Assembly: GCF_002929805.1 (NCBI RefSeq)
Contig: NZ_PJJM01000105.1
Span: 124,001-188,000, forward strand
Length of the DNA stretch: 64,000 bases
Reading direction: 5' to 3'
From: Cryobacterium sp. Y50
GTDB lineage: Bacteria; Actinomycetota; Actinomycetes; Actinomycetales; Microbacteriaceae
The notes below the pieces were generated by a model. The model searched no databases and had not been told where the DNA came from. It saw only the letters and a program-made list of their open reading frames with translations. The translations under genes were made by a program, and so were the position numbers. This document shows positions 1 to 8,888 of this stretch, in pieces (within the stretch, counting starts at the first letter, position 1; every line of letters starts with the position of its first letter).

Positions 1-36
1 CTGGCGGATGAAGCCAGTCTCCGCCTGGCGGTGGAG

Positions 37-732
37 CTACGCTTCGAGGGCGCCGCCGGGCACAATGACGCGGTGCTCGTAGGCGTAGACCACGGCTTGG
101 ATGCGGTCGCGCAGCCCCAGCTTCATCAGCACCTTCGAGACGTGCGATTTCACTGTGGCCTCACCGAGAAAGAGCTGCGCGGCAATTTCAGCGTTAGCCA
201 GCCCTTGGGCGAGCAGCGCAAACACCTCGCACTCGCGTTCGGTCAGCTCATGCAGTGCCTTGGGCGAGGCAGCCGCCAAAACGGACGCCCCGGTCAGGTT
301 CACACACCGCTCAATGACGCGTCGGGTGACGTCGGGGGCCAGCAGGGCATCGCCGCGCGCGAGCACCTGCACGGCCTCGATCAGCGCTTCGGGCGTGGAA
401 TTCTTCAGGATGAATCCGCTCGCGCCGTGTTGCAGCGCTGCAAACAGGTAGTCCTCGCGGTCGAAGGTCGTGAGCATGAGCACTGCGGCGTGGATCGAGC
501 GGTCGTCGACGATCGACCCGGTGGCAGTGAGGCCGCCGACGCCGGGCATCTGTACGTCCATGCAGATGACGTCGGGCTGAAGCGTTCGAGCCAGGACGAG
601 CGCGGCGGCGCCATCGGAGGCCTCGCCCACGACGTGAATACCCGGCTCGGACTGCAGAATGACACGAAACCCCGCGCGCACGAGCGCCTGGTCGTCCACG
701 AGCAGCACGCGAATGCCGGCCGGCTCGCTCAT
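37..732 (-). CDS. LuxR/NarL-family response regulator
   Basis: A 231-residue transcriptional response regulator. The receiver domain spans about residues 7-125, with the acidic pair D13/D14, the predicted phospho-acceptor D59 in the motif CMDVQMPG, and the conserved K110 in GFILK. A LuxR-type helix-turn-helix follows at about 160-222 (LTERECEVFALLAQGLANAEIA, then TVKSHVSKVLMKLGLRDR). Its start overlaps the stop of the upstream histidine kinase as ATGA, so the two are translated as a pair and the kinase is its expected partner. The regulated genes cannot be told from the sequence. Family and length are typical; confidence is high for the class and low for the stimulus. Confidence 0.95.
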   Translation of the reverse strand: MSEPAGIRVLLVDDQALVRAGFRVILQSEPGIHVVGEASDGAAALVLARTLQPDVICMDVQMPGVGGLTATGSIVDDRSIHAAVLMLTTFDREDYLFAALQHGASGFILKNSTPEALIEAVQVLARGDALLAPDVTRRVIERCVNLTGASVLAAASPKALHELTERECEVFALLAQGLANAEIAAQLFLGEATVKSHVSKVLMKLGLRDRIQAVVYAYEHRVIVPGGALEA

Positions 733-2048
733 ACGGTCTCTCGCTTCATGAGCGGGAACCGTGCGCGCACGAGGTAGCCGCCGCGTGGTCGACTGTCGAG
801 GTGCAGTTCGCCGCCAACCGCAGCGACCCGTTCGCGCATGCCACGCTGGCCCAGCCCGGTGGTTTCGGCGCTCGCGCCGCTGGCAACTGCCGCGCCGAAT
901 TGTCGCCGGGGGCCGACTCCGTCGTCGGTGATCTCGAGCTCGATGGCATCCGTTTCGTAGCGCAGGCGTAGGTCCGTGCTGACGCCGGGGCCGGCGTGTT
1001 TGCGGGTGTTGGTCAGGGCTTCCTGGGCGATGCGGTAGATGCTCAGGCCGATCGTGGCAGGAATCGGGCGTTCCTCGCCCACGATTGACAGGCGTACGGG
1101 AACGCCGGCGGTACGGCTCTCGTCGGCGAGTTCGCCGAGCTGAGCGATGCCGCGGGTGCTGCTGCTCTGGTTAGTGGGTTCCGATCCTGGGGCATCGTGG
1201 CCACGCAGGGCTCCGAGCATGGTGTGCAACTCGTCTACCGCGCTGCGTGCGCTCTGTTCGATTATGGTGAGCGCGTCGGCCGCCTGCCCGGGGGCACTCG
1301 AGAGGATGCGCCGGGCTGCGCCAGCCTGCACGCCCATTACCGACACATGGTGGGCGACGACGTCGTGCAACTCGCGGGCGATGCGTACCCGTTCCAGCGT
1401 GATGGCCTGGGCTGCCGTGCGCTCGCGCTCGACGGTGAGCGCGGCGGTGCTGTCCTTCAGGGCGGTGCTGTTGCGGGCGGATTTCCATGCGGATTCGCCG
1501 AAATACCAGGCCGCACCGAAATAGACCAGGTTGATCAAGACCTGCAATACTCCGAACGCCGCATAGGGGGAGAAGAACCCCTCGCGGGAGAGATCGGGCA
1601 TCATGGTGAGCTGGTTGGCCTGCACGATGAGCTGGGCGAATAGCCAGATGAACATGCCGGCAACGATGGTGACCCGCACCCACTTGGCCGCAACGCGGTG
1701 GCGGCTCCATGCTCCGACCGCATAGATGGCCAGATAGAGGCAGATGTTGGAGAAGAGCATGTCGCTGGCTTCGAGCATGGCACCGGCGGCGAAGACCACG
1801 GAGACGGTGACGGCCACAATCTCGGGCCACCGACGGCGCAGCGCGAGGGGCAGGGTGATGAGCGCGACCCACAGTGCTACTTGCCAGACCGGCGCTTCGG
1901 TGAAGACGCCAGCGCTGCGAGTGAGCGACACGCTCAGGGCGGTCGCGGCGGCCAGAACCAGCGTGACCCACAGATCTTTGCGCAGGCTAGGCCCGCTGGG
2001 GGTGGGCCTCTGCCACTCGGCGTTGAGGTGGGAGTCTGTGGTGCTCAT
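729..2048 (-). CDS. Sensor histidine kinase (HisKA_3 type)
   Basis: A 439-residue membrane sensor kinase. Five or six hydrophobic segments lie in residues 28-185, followed by a short coiled linker. The dimerisation and phospho-acceptor region has H228 in RELHDVVAHHVSVM, and an HATPase_c domain at about 315-435 shows the N-box (AQEALTNTRKHAG) and the G-box (ITDDGVG, then GLGQRGMRERV). It phosphorylates the response regulator encoded immediately downstream, with which it overlaps by 4 bp. The integral-membrane N-terminus without a clear extracellular domain resembles kinases that sense membrane stress or work with ABC transporters, but none is adjacent here, so the signal is unknown. Confidence 0.95.
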   Translation of the reverse strand: MSTTDSHLNAEWQRPTPSGPSLRKDLWVTLVLAAATALSVSLTRSAGVFTEAPVWQVALWVALITLPLALRRRWPEIVAVTVSVVFAAGAMLEASDMLFSNICLYLAIYAVGAWSRHRVAAKWVRVTIVAGMFIWLFAQLIVQANQLTMMPDLSREGFFSPYAAFGVLQVLINLVYFGAAWYFGESAWKSARNSTALKDSTAALTVERERTAAQAITLERVRIARELHDVVAHHVSVMGVQAGAARRILSSAPGQAADALTIIEQSARSAVDELHTMLGALRGHDAPGSEPTNQSSSTRGIAQLGELADESRTAGVPVRLSIVGEERPIPATIGLSIYRIAQEALTNTRKHAGPGVSTDLRLRYETDAIELEITDDGVGPRRQFGAAVASGASAETTGLGQRGMRERVAAVGGELHLDSRPRGGYLVRARFPLMKRETV

Positions 2049-2202
2049 GACTCCACGCTAGCGTGGGCTGCCGACTTGAGCGGCCGGGCAGGAGCATCCG
2101 CACCGATCGTCGCGAGGCCGCCGCCAAAAGCTGCAGGGGAGTGCTTGCGGTTGGCGCGTTCGGCAAACTAGCAGCGCGAGCAGTTTCTAGGCCTCAGGTT
2201 TT

Positions 2203-2862
2203 TCAAGTCTCTGGCGCCAGTACGAGCCGACTGTTATTGACGGATGCCGCCGCCTTGCCCCACAGCCCCGTCACCCGGGTAGCCAGCTCGGTTTCGAGCC
2301 CGTCGAGCGAACGTACGACGAAGATTGCAGCCGCGGCGGTGTCGCCGGCTTTTGCAAATCCCGCTCCGACCGCGCGCACCCACGTTTCGGCCGCGGACTT
2401 CGCGGCCGCATAATTCGCGCCGCCAGCGGTCGGCCGGTCTACCGACACGCTCGACACGATGGCGAGCCGCCCGGCCGACGAGGCCAGCAAGTCGGCGTTG
2501 AAGGCCCGAGTCGTGTTGCGCAGCGTGGTGACCACGTGCGAGTGCAGAAAGTCCCAGTCCTCGTCGGTCTGGCCGGCGAGGCCTCCGCCGCCGCGCCAGC
2601 CGCCTACCAGGTGAATCAAGCCGTCGATCGGGCCGGTCGCGCCGGCCAGCGCGGTCACCGCAGCAAAGTCAGTGAGGTCACACTCATAGAGCGCGGCATC
2701 GGGCGCGACCCCGAGCACGGACTGGAGACGTTCGAGATTGGAGCCGACGGCGACGACGCGCGCACCGGAATCCGCGAGTAACGACGCAACGGCCAGGCCG
2801 GCCGTGCTGGTCGCACCGGCGATCAGCACGGTACGACCAGCGACGGCGCGGCTGGCGCCCAT
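2203..2862 (-). CDS. Short-chain dehydrogenase/reductase
   Basis: A 219-residue SDR enzyme. The start at 2862 is chosen because it overlaps the stop of the upstream DUF6421 gene (TGATG) and places the Rossmann motif near the N-terminus (VLIAGATSTAGLAVASLLADSG, residues 11-32). The catalytic region has the Ser in VSSVSVDRP and the YAAAK motif. A longer open frame upstream lies inside the DUF6421 gene and is not used. The glycine motif is GATSTAG rather than the canonical TGxxxGxG, so cofactor preference is uncertain. Translational coupling says it acts with the DUF6421 protein, but the substrate is unknown. Confidence 0.88.
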   Translation of the reverse strand: MGASRAVAGRTVLIAGATSTAGLAVASLLADSGARVVAVGSNLERLQSVLGVAPDAALYECDLTDFAAVTALAGATGPIDGLIHLVGGWRGGGGLAGQTDEDWDFLHSHVVTTLRNTTRAFNADLLASSAGRLAIVSSVSVDRPTAGGANYAAAKSAAETWVRAVGAGFAKAGDTAAAAIFVVRSLDGLETELATRVTGLWGKAAASVNNSRLVLAPET

Positions 2863-4262
2863 CAGTCCACCGCGCTGCCGGTGATGCCGGCCGTCGAGTC
2901 GATGACCGTGCGCATCTTCTTTTCGAGCGCTTCGAAGAACATCGACAGCGGAAATTCGTCGTCGAGAACCTGGTCGGTGTAGCCCTTGGGAGAACCGGCG
3001 AGCACCTCGAGCGGCAGCCCGCGGGCCCAGGTCGAAGCCGGATTGGGCGTGAGGGTCTTCGAGATCATCTCGTAGGCCGCGAGCCAGTGCGCCTTCTTCG
3101 GTCGGTCGATTGACGCCCAGTACAGCTCGTCGATCTGCGCTCCGAGTGCAATGACCACCTCGGGAACGGCGTCCCAATCGAAGGTGAGGCGGGTGTCGGT
3201 CCAGTGCAGCACACCGTGCTGGTGCATCCAGGCGAACAACAGCTGACCGCCGAGGCCGTCATAGTTGCGCACCCGGTTGCCGGTGATCGCGAACCGAAAG
3301 ATGCGGTCGAAGATGACTGCATACTGCACCAGTTTCGCGTGTTGACGCGCGTCCGGGCTCGCCAGTTCACTGCGCTCGATTGTGACCGATTCGCGAAAAG
3401 CGGTCAGGTCGCAGCGCAGCTCTTCGAGTGAATAGAGGAAGAACGGCATGCGCTGCTTGATCATGAACGGGTCGAACGGCAGGTCGCCGCGCATGTGCGT
3501 GCGGTCATGGATGAGGTCCCACATCACGAAGGTCTCTTCGGTGAGGTGCTGGTCGTCGAGCAACAGCGCCGCATCCTTCGGTAGCTCAAGCCGCGTGATC
3601 TCGGCGGCAGCGCGCACGACGCGGCGGAAGCGGGCGGCTTCGCGGTCGGCGAAAATCGCTCCCCAGGTAAACGTCGGAATCTCGCGCATCGCGACCGTCT
3701 CGGGAAAGAGCACGGCCGAATTGGTGTCGTAACCCGGCGTGAAGTCGAGAAAACGAATCGGTACGAACAGCTTGTTCGTGTAGCCCGCCTCCAGTTCGCC
3801 GATGAATTCGGGCCAGATGACCTCGATCAGCACGGCCTCGACCAGGCGATTGGCGCTGCCATTCTGCGTGTACATCGGGAACACCACGAGGTGGCGCAGC
3901 CCGTTGACGCGATGCTGCTGCGGCTGAAAAGCCATCAGGGAATCGTAGAAGTCGGGCACTCCGAATCCGTCGGAGGCCCAGCGGTCAAAGTCCACGATCA
4001 GAGCGTCAAGGTAGGTGGCATCGTGCGTGAACCGTGGCGCCAGGTCGGTAACCGCGGCGGTGATGCGCGAAACGGATGCCGCGGCATCCGCATGCCGCGA
4101 GGCGTCGGCAATCGAGCCGTCCTGCGACTGCAGGCCCTGCAGCGAGGTCGCCGCGACCTTGAGGTCAAGCCAGGACGGATGCTGCGCGAGGCCGTCTTCG
4201 AGAACCTCGGGCTCTCCGACCAGAGCGTTAGCTACGTGTGTTTTTTCAACAGATATCGACAT
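2862..4262 (-). CDS. DUF6421 family protein
   Basis: A 466-residue soluble protein that I assign to DUF6421, an actinobacterial family without a known function. The start at 4262 follows a GGAGG ribosome site. No signal peptide or membrane segment is visible. A striking segment in the middle, LIHDRTHMRGDLPFD, has an HDRTH pattern that could bind a metal, and many conserved-looking aromatic and acidic residues surround it. It is translationally coupled to the SDR gene downstream, so a two-enzyme pathway is plausible. Upstream lies a perfect inverted repeat at 4358-4373 that could be its operator. The family assignment is from memory of the sequence style, with moderate certainty. Confidence 0.7.
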   Translation of the reverse strand: MSISVEKTHVANALVGEPEVLEDGLAQHPSWLDLKVAATSLQGLQSQDGSIADASRHADAAASVSRITAAVTDLAPRFTHDATYLDALIVDFDRWASDGFGVPDFYDSLMAFQPQQHRVNGLRHLVVFPMYTQNGSANRLVEAVLIEVIWPEFIGELEAGYTNKLFVPIRFLDFTPGYDTNSAVLFPETVAMREIPTFTWGAIFADREAARFRRVVRAAAEITRLELPKDAALLLDDQHLTEETFVMWDLIHDRTHMRGDLPFDPFMIKQRMPFFLYSLEELRCDLTAFRESVTIERSELASPDARQHAKLVQYAVIFDRIFRFAITGNRVRNYDGLGGQLLFAWMHQHGVLHWTDTRLTFDWDAVPEVVIALGAQIDELYWASIDRPKKAHWLAAYEMISKTLTPNPASTWARGLPLEVLAGSPKGYTDQVLDDEFPLSMFFEALEKKMRTVIDSTAGITGSAVD

Positions 4263-4357
4263 GGGAACCTCCAGTTCTCGTGAGTGCCGCGGTCGCGGCG
4301 GGCGTGCGCACCGAAAAGAATGCTCCTTCAGAATATCGGGCACGGTGCGGCGTTTTC

Positions 4358-4373
4358 TTGCGATTTTTCGCAA
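4358..4373. promoter_or_regulatory. Candidate operator (inverted repeat) upstream of the DUF6421 operon
   Basis: TTGCGA and TCGCAA form a perfect 6-bp inverted repeat separated by TTTT, about 96 bp upstream of the DUF6421 start. It lies in an AT-richer pocket of an otherwise GC-rich 215-bp gap. It could be a repressor site or chance. Confidence 0.3.
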
Positions 4374-4477
4374 CAAATCGTCGCTCGTGCCGGGTTTGGA
4401 CGCGGAGAATCGACGTTCCGCTCGCGTGCGCGCACTTCATACCGACGTGACCGTGCACCGGAGTGGAGCGTGCATAA

Positions 4478-4661
4478 TCAGGCTCTGATGCGCCTGCCGG
4501 GGACGATTTGGGAAACGCGGCCCTTTGTGATGCCGAGGAGGTGTCCGATATCGCGAACCGAATAACCTGCGTCGGCCAGTTCGACGGCGCGTTCGGACGT
4601 GTCGGTGACCATCGCCCGAGTTTCGGCCTCCCTCGCGTGTGACTTCTACTGTGTAGCTCAC
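4478..4661 (-). pseudogene. HicB-like antitoxin gene with an internal deletion
   Basis: Two pieces of one actinobacterial HicB-like family are visible in different frames. A GTG start at 4661 begins VSYTVEVTREGG, the typical N-terminus. From about 4637 down to the stop at 4478 another frame reads EAETRAMVTDTSERAVELAD and continues through AGYSVRDIGHLLGITKGRVS, the typical C-terminal helix-turn-helix ending. The central 60 or so codons of the usual protein are absent and the ends are out of frame. A 44-residue remnant starting at ATG 4612 could still be translated as a bare helix-turn-helix peptide. It neighbours other broken toxin-antitoxin genes. Confidence 0.5.
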
Positions 4662-4773
4662 CGGAGTCACCCCTTCCCCAGAACCCCTTCGAGGTCTCGT
4701 TCTATCGCGCGGAGCAAGCCAGAGGGGAGGCGTGAGTTCCGCGCGCGATACGTAATGCGAAATCTGAGAGCCC

Positions 4774-5583
4774 TCAGTTTCCCCAGCGTTGACGACGTGC
4801 GCGGGCACCGAAATCGTCCAGCGCGTTCAGTAGTTCTGTCGCCTGCCAGTGGCGATTGCGTCGGCCTGCTGTCGACTGAGACAGGATGCCGGCATCGACG
4901 AGCTTTTTGATGGAGGTGTCTGCGGCTGGTTCACTGACTCCGAGCTCGCGGCAGACTATCGCGATGGTTACGATCGGCTGCCGCAGCAGCAAAATTTTTA
5001 GACCATGCACAGAGGAGTCGCTGCGCGCTTGTACCGTTGCGTCCCATCCGGCGGTGATCGACGTGATTTCCTTCTCCAGCCTGCGACCGTTTGTGACGGC
5101 AGCGAACGCGGCTTCCGTCATCGTCTCGATAATCGGACGCACATCCCCATTGCGATAAGCAGTGAGTGCATCGAAGTAGCCCTTGGTGTCGCCGAGGAGA
5201 CCGGCGGAGACTGGGACCGTCACGTTTTTGGTGACGCCGCCTGCGCGGAGCATCCCCTGCACCAAGGCGCGCCCGGTGCGATCGTTGCCGTCGGGGAAGG
5301 GATGGATGGTTTCGAACTGAGCATGCGCTATCGCGACCTGCGCGATCACAGGGAGATCGCTGCGACGTACGAACTTCATTACGTCATCCATGAATTCGGG
5401 GACTCGGTCTTGGTGCGGGGGAATGAACGAGGCGTTGTGCGGAGAAAATGAACCACCGCCGATCCACACTTGCTCATTCCGCCAGCGTCCGACAATCAGG
5501 GGATTCGACTTCTCCAACAGCGCACGGTGCATGGTGAGAACGGCTTCGAGGTCTAAGCCGTCGGCCAAAGCGATGGCAGCATC
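4774..5583 (-). pseudogene. 5'-truncated Fic family gene
   Basis: The readable protein matches Fic proteins (AMP transfer from ATP onto target hydroxyls), with the core at HAQFETIHPFPDGNDRTGRA and a C-terminal winged-helix region (VCRELGVSEPAADTSIKKLVDAGIL). Fic homology begins abruptly at DAAIALADGLDLEAVL, near 5583. The roughly 100 N-terminal residues usual in this subfamily, and any proper start, are missing. A TTG at 5568 could start a 264-residue product. The motif reads DGNDR where most active Fic enzymes have DGNGR, which may weaken catalysis. The break coincides with the 5' break of an MntA-like gene on the other strand. Confidence 0.75.
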
Positions 5584-5843
5584 GCAGCAAGATAATCGCT
5601 CTGGCCGCCGCTCGCGGGGCTACGAACCTCCGCGTCTTCGGGAGTGCTGCCCGCGGCATCGATACCTCGGAGTCCGATATCGACCTGCTGGCCGACATTG
5701 CGCCAAGAACGGGACTGCTCGCGCTGGCTCGATTGGAACGCGAGCTGGGCGACCTGCTCGGAACCAAAGTTGACGTAGTGCCGGCCAGTGGCCTTCGCGA
5801 ACACCTCCCTGAACGAGTAATGAAAGAGGCCGTGCCACTGTGA
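5580..5843 (+). pseudogene. 5'-truncated MntA-like nucleotidyltransferase antitoxin
   Basis: This frame reads HRSKIIALAAARGATNLRVF, then GSAARGIDTSESDIDLL and a C-terminus ending VMKEAVPL. It has the GS(x)10DxD signature of minimal nucleotidyltransferases that act as MntA antitoxins to HepT toxins. There is no credible start codon or ribosome site. Homology begins at about 5580, exactly where the opposing Fic gene is cut, and the sequence upstream is antisense Fic. It ends with a GTGA overlap into a HepT-like start, the usual arrangement of MntA/HepT pairs. Confidence 0.65.
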
Positions 5844-6007
5844 GCAGGTCCGATGTCGAGCTCGTGCGGGACGCACTCGATCATATTGACGTACTCAACC
5901 GACCACTCTCGAGCAGCGCGCCGCCTACCGCGCCGCGCGGGGCGTGCTCATGGGTGGGACCGACGCTGATGACGGGTATTACGTCGTGGGCGGGGTATCC
6001 GGTCTGA
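5840..6007 (+). pseudogene. HepT-like toxin remnant
   Basis: A GTG overlapping the MntA stop begins VSRSDVELVRDALDHIDVLN, the usual N-terminus of actinobacterial HepT-like (DUF86) RNase toxins. After about 21 residues the similarity stops and the frame runs into low-quality sequence to a stop at 6007. The conserved RX4-6H catalytic motif is absent, so the toxin is dead. Overlapping it, 5911-6036 in another frame reads RAAYRAARGVLMGG and ends in FLLPAAD; this may be the tail of yet another unidentified gene fused at the deletion scar. Confidence 0.5.
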
Positions 6008-6122
6008 GCGATTTTCTACTCCCCGCCGCGGATTGAAGCAGGTCGACCGCCGCCAACGCAAGCCATGCAGGTATCGGCATATGGTGACGACGTGGGCATA
6101 TATCGCCGCGATAAGCTGCATT

Positions 6123-7121
6123 ATGGACTCCCTCGACTTTCGCCCGGATCGCAGCCAGTTCGTGTACACCTTCGGCGGCGCGGCGCCCAGCCACCGGGTG
6201 CGGCCAGGGACCCTGCTCAACCTCTGGTCGGAGGACGCGTTCAACCACGCACTGACGAGCGTCAGCGACGTCGCCAGCCACGTGCTCGACTTTCGCTACC
6301 TCAACCCGCAGACCGGCCCCTTCTACGTAGAAGGGGCTGAACCGGGCGACACTCTGGCCATTCACATCATTGATCTCACCCCGGCGCGCAGCTGGGGAGC
6401 CTCGGCTGCCATCCCCTTCTTTGGCGGCATGACGAGCACCGATCGCACCGCCATGCTGCAACAGGCGCTGCCTGAAGCTACTTGGATCTATGAGGTTGAT
6501 ACGCTGGCTGGCACCGTCGGCTTCCAATCCCGCTTTAGTGATTTTGAGGTAGCACTGCCCCTCGCACCCATGCTCGGCACGGTGGGAGTAGCCCCATCAG
6601 GGGGCGAGGTGCGCTCCTCCCTCGTGCCCGAGCGTTTTGGCGGCAACATGGATACCCCCGAGATCAAGCCCGGCACCACCGTCTTTCTCGGTGTAAATGT
6701 TGAGGGCGCTCTATTCTCTATCGGCGACGGTCACTACCGGCAGGGCGAGGGTGAGAGCTGCGGCACCGCCGTCGAAGGTGCAATGAACTCCGTCATTCTG
6801 GTCGACCTGATCAAGGGCCGCGCTCCGCTATGGCCGCGCCTGGAAACCGACGACTACTGGATGATCGTCGGCTCGTCCCGACCCATGGAAGATTCCTGGC
6901 GGATCGCTCAGCTCGAGATGATCCGCTGGCTCAGCGAGCTCTTCGATCTTCACGAAATGGATGCCTACCAACTGCTCAGCCAGACCGCCGAGGCACCCAT
7001 TGCCAACGTGGTCGACCCCAATTACAGCGTCGTCGTGAAGGTGCGCAAATCGCTATTCCCCACCGTTCACGCTTTCGACGGGATGCACCGCGACCTGCGC
7101 GAGCGGGCCGCCATCCGCTGA
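6123..7121 (+). CDS. Acetamidase/formamidase family protein
   Basis: A 332-residue member of the FmdA/AmdA family, which hydrolyses short-chain amides to ammonia and the acid. The characteristic stretches are present: PGTLLNLWSEDAFNHALTS, GPFYVEGAEPGDTLAIHIID, a central FGGNMDTPEIKPGTTVFL segment, and GDGHYRQGEGE followed by GTAVEG. The start is placed at ATG 6123 (MDSLDFRPDRS); a ribosome site is not obvious and an upstream ATG at 6081 is possible. An SDR gene follows after 55 bp. Together with the facing amidohydrolase and the peptide transporter it suggests a local theme of amide-bond scavenging, but the substrate is inferred only from the family. Confidence 0.85.
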   Translation: MDSLDFRPDRSQFVYTFGGAAPSHRVRPGTLLNLWSEDAFNHALTSVSDVASHVLDFRYLNPQTGPFYVEGAEPGDTLAIHIIDLTPARSWGASAAIPFFGGMTSTDRTAMLQQALPEATWIYEVDTLAGTVGFQSRFSDFEVALPLAPMLGTVGVAPSGGEVRSSLVPERFGGNMDTPEIKPGTTVFLGVNVEGALFSIGDGHYRQGEGESCGTAVEGAMNSVILVDLIKGRAPLWPRLETDDYWMIVGSSRPMEDSWRIAQLEMIRWLSELFDLHEMDAYQLLSQTAEAPIANVVDPNYSVVVKVRKSLFPTVHAFDGMHRDLRERAAIR

Positions 7122-7176
7122 CCTGCTCCGAGACTTTCTCACTCGCTCCGAACCCGCATCACCGAAAGGACCCACC

Positions 7177-7938
7177 TTGGATCTGCGCATCGCCCAAAAA
7201 ACCGCACTCGTCACCGGCGGCACGAAGGGCATCGGGCGCGCGATCGTCGATGCCTTCGTTGCCGAGGGCGCCAACGTCGCCTTCTGTGCCCGCAGTGCAG
7301 CGGAAGTCGCCGCTACCGAATCCGAATTCGCCAATGGCCCAGCCACTGTCGTCGGCACGGTGCTCGACGTACGCGACAGCGAGGCTCTGGGGCGATGGGT
7401 TGCCGACTCCGCCAAGCGCTTCGGCGGCATCGACATGGTGGTGAGCAACGTGAGCGCCCTGGCCATTCCAGATACGGCGGCCAACTGGACGGACTCGATC
7501 GAGGTCGATCTGATGGGAACGGTCAACCTCGTGAAGGCATCGATCCCATTTCTGGAGCAGAGCACCGCGCCGTCGATAGTGGCGTTGTCGAGCGTATCCG
7601 GCCGCGAGGTGGACTTCGCGAGCGGTCCGTATGGCACGGTGAAGACGGCCATCATCGGTTACATTGCCGGTGTCGCCTACCAGCTTGCAGCGAAAGGAAT
7701 CCGTGCAAATACGGTTTCACCGGGCAATACGTACCATGCGGGTGGAGTCTGGGAGAGCCTCGAGACCAGCGATACCGAGTTCTTCACCGAGGCGGTAGGG
7801 CTCAACCCGACCGGTCGCATGGGCACGCCGCAGGAGATTGCAGCGAGCGTAGTGTTCCTATCCAGCCCGGTGTCGAGCCGAACAACGGGCGCGAACCTGC
7901 TGATCGATGGCGCGCTCACCCGCGGAATCCAATTTTGA
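7177..7938 (+). CDS. SDR family oxidoreductase
   Basis: A 253-residue classical SDR. The NAD(P)-binding motif TGGTKGIG lies at residues 10-17, a VSNVSA motif replaces the usual NNAG, the catalytic Ser is in LSSVSGRE, and the Tyr/Lys pair is in YGTVK. The C-terminus has the usual GANLLIDGALTRG sequence. Translation starts at TTG 7177, 7 bp after a GAAAGGA ribosome site. It probably shares a transcript with the amidase gene upstream and converges on an amidohydrolase gene 21 bp downstream. Substrate unknown. Confidence 0.92.
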   Translation: MDLRIAQKTALVTGGTKGIGRAIVDAFVAEGANVAFCARSAAEVAATESEFANGPATVVGTVLDVRDSEALGRWVADSAKRFGGIDMVVSNVSALAIPDTAANWTDSIEVDLMGTVNLVKASIPFLEQSTAPSIVALSSVSGREVDFASGPYGTVKTAIIGYIAGVAYQLAAKGIRANTVSPGNTYHAGGVWESLETSDTEFFTEAVGLNPTGRMGTPQEIAASVVFLSSPVSSRTTGANLLIDGALTRGIQF

Positions 7939-7959
7939 CTTCCTGAGTTCGTTACCGAA

Positions 7960-8853
7960 CTACTCGCCGATCAGGCGCAGCCCGTTGTACCAACAGACGG
8001 CGCGTAGCCAGTCGTCGTCGAGTCGCGGCTCTCGGGCGCGCAGGCGTTCGAGCACCTCCAACTGGTGCGCATACGGGTACGGAATGTTGGGGAAATCGCT
8101 GCCGAGCACCACACGGTCGGGCAGGTCCGCCAGCCGGGACAGCAGGGCGGGGTCGAAGGGCGCGAGCTGCTCGAAAAAGTCGGTGAACACCATCGTCGTA
8201 TCGAGGTGCACCCAGGGATACCGCTCGGCCAGGTCGAGAAACTCGCTGTATTCCGGGGCGCCCATGTGTGCAACGACGACCGTCAACAGCGGATGCCGCA
8301 CCAGCACTCCCGCAAGCGTGTGCGGCCCGGTGATGCCCGGTCGAGAAACCGGCCCGCTGCCGACATGGATCACGACCGGAATCGCTGCGTCGGCCAGTAG
8401 CCCCCAGACCGGGTCGAGGATCGGTTCGCGCAGGTCAAAAGCCCCGATCTGCACATGAATTTTGAATACTCGAGCGCCGCGGTCGAGGGCGGACTGAACC
8501 TGATCGAGCACGCCATCCTCCGGGTAAAACGTGGCACTCGGAACGCAGTCGGCATGCTCGTCCGCGAGGTCCAGTGAGAAATCGGTCAGGGACGCCGCCA
8601 TTCCGGGGCGATGCGCATAGGACAGCGCGGTGAAGCGCCGCACGCCGAGTCGGCGAATCGTCGCGAGTCGCGACTCCTGGTCGTCGCGATAGTGAATCGG
8701 CCACGGGTGACCGATGAGCGGCTCGATCTCGTCGAAGTGAGCCCAGACGCGCCGCAGCATCCGCTCGGGAAGAAAATGGGTGTGCAGGTCGACCAGCCCG
8801 GGCAGGCCGAGCCCCCGCCACCAGGTTGGTACCGCGTTGTCACTGAGACTCAT
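7960..8853 (-). CDS. Amidohydrolase family protein (TIM-barrel metal-dependent hydrolase)
   Basis: A 297-residue amidohydrolase-2 type enzyme. The metal ligands of the HxH motif are H24 and H26 in VDLHTHFLPE. Further conserved His/Asp sites appear in IPVVIHVGSGPVS, VVAHMGAPEYSEF and VVLGSDFPNIPYP. The family includes decarboxylases such as ACMSD as well as lactonases and hydrolases. The start at 8853 puts the metal motif at the expected distance from the N-terminus; the open frame extends upstream only into the neighbouring TauE gene. It lies 35 bp after the permease gene on the same strand and is probably co-transcribed with it. Confidence 0.88.
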   Translation of the reverse strand: MSLSDNAVPTWWRGLGLPGLVDLHTHFLPERMLRRVWAHFDEIEPLIGHPWPIHYRDDQESRLATIRRLGVRRFTALSYAHRPGMAASLTDFSLDLADEHADCVPSATFYPEDGVLDQVQSALDRGARVFKIHVQIGAFDLREPILDPVWGLLADAAIPVVIHVGSGPVSRPGITGPHTLAGVLVRHPLLTVVVAHMGAPEYSEFLDLAERYPWVHLDTTMVFTDFFEQLAPFDPALLSRLADLPDRVVLGSDFPNIPYPYAHQLEVLERLRAREPRLDDDWLRAVCWYNGLRLIGE

Positions 8854-8888
8854 TGCATCCAGTGTGTCAGATTGCCTGACCGGAGTAA

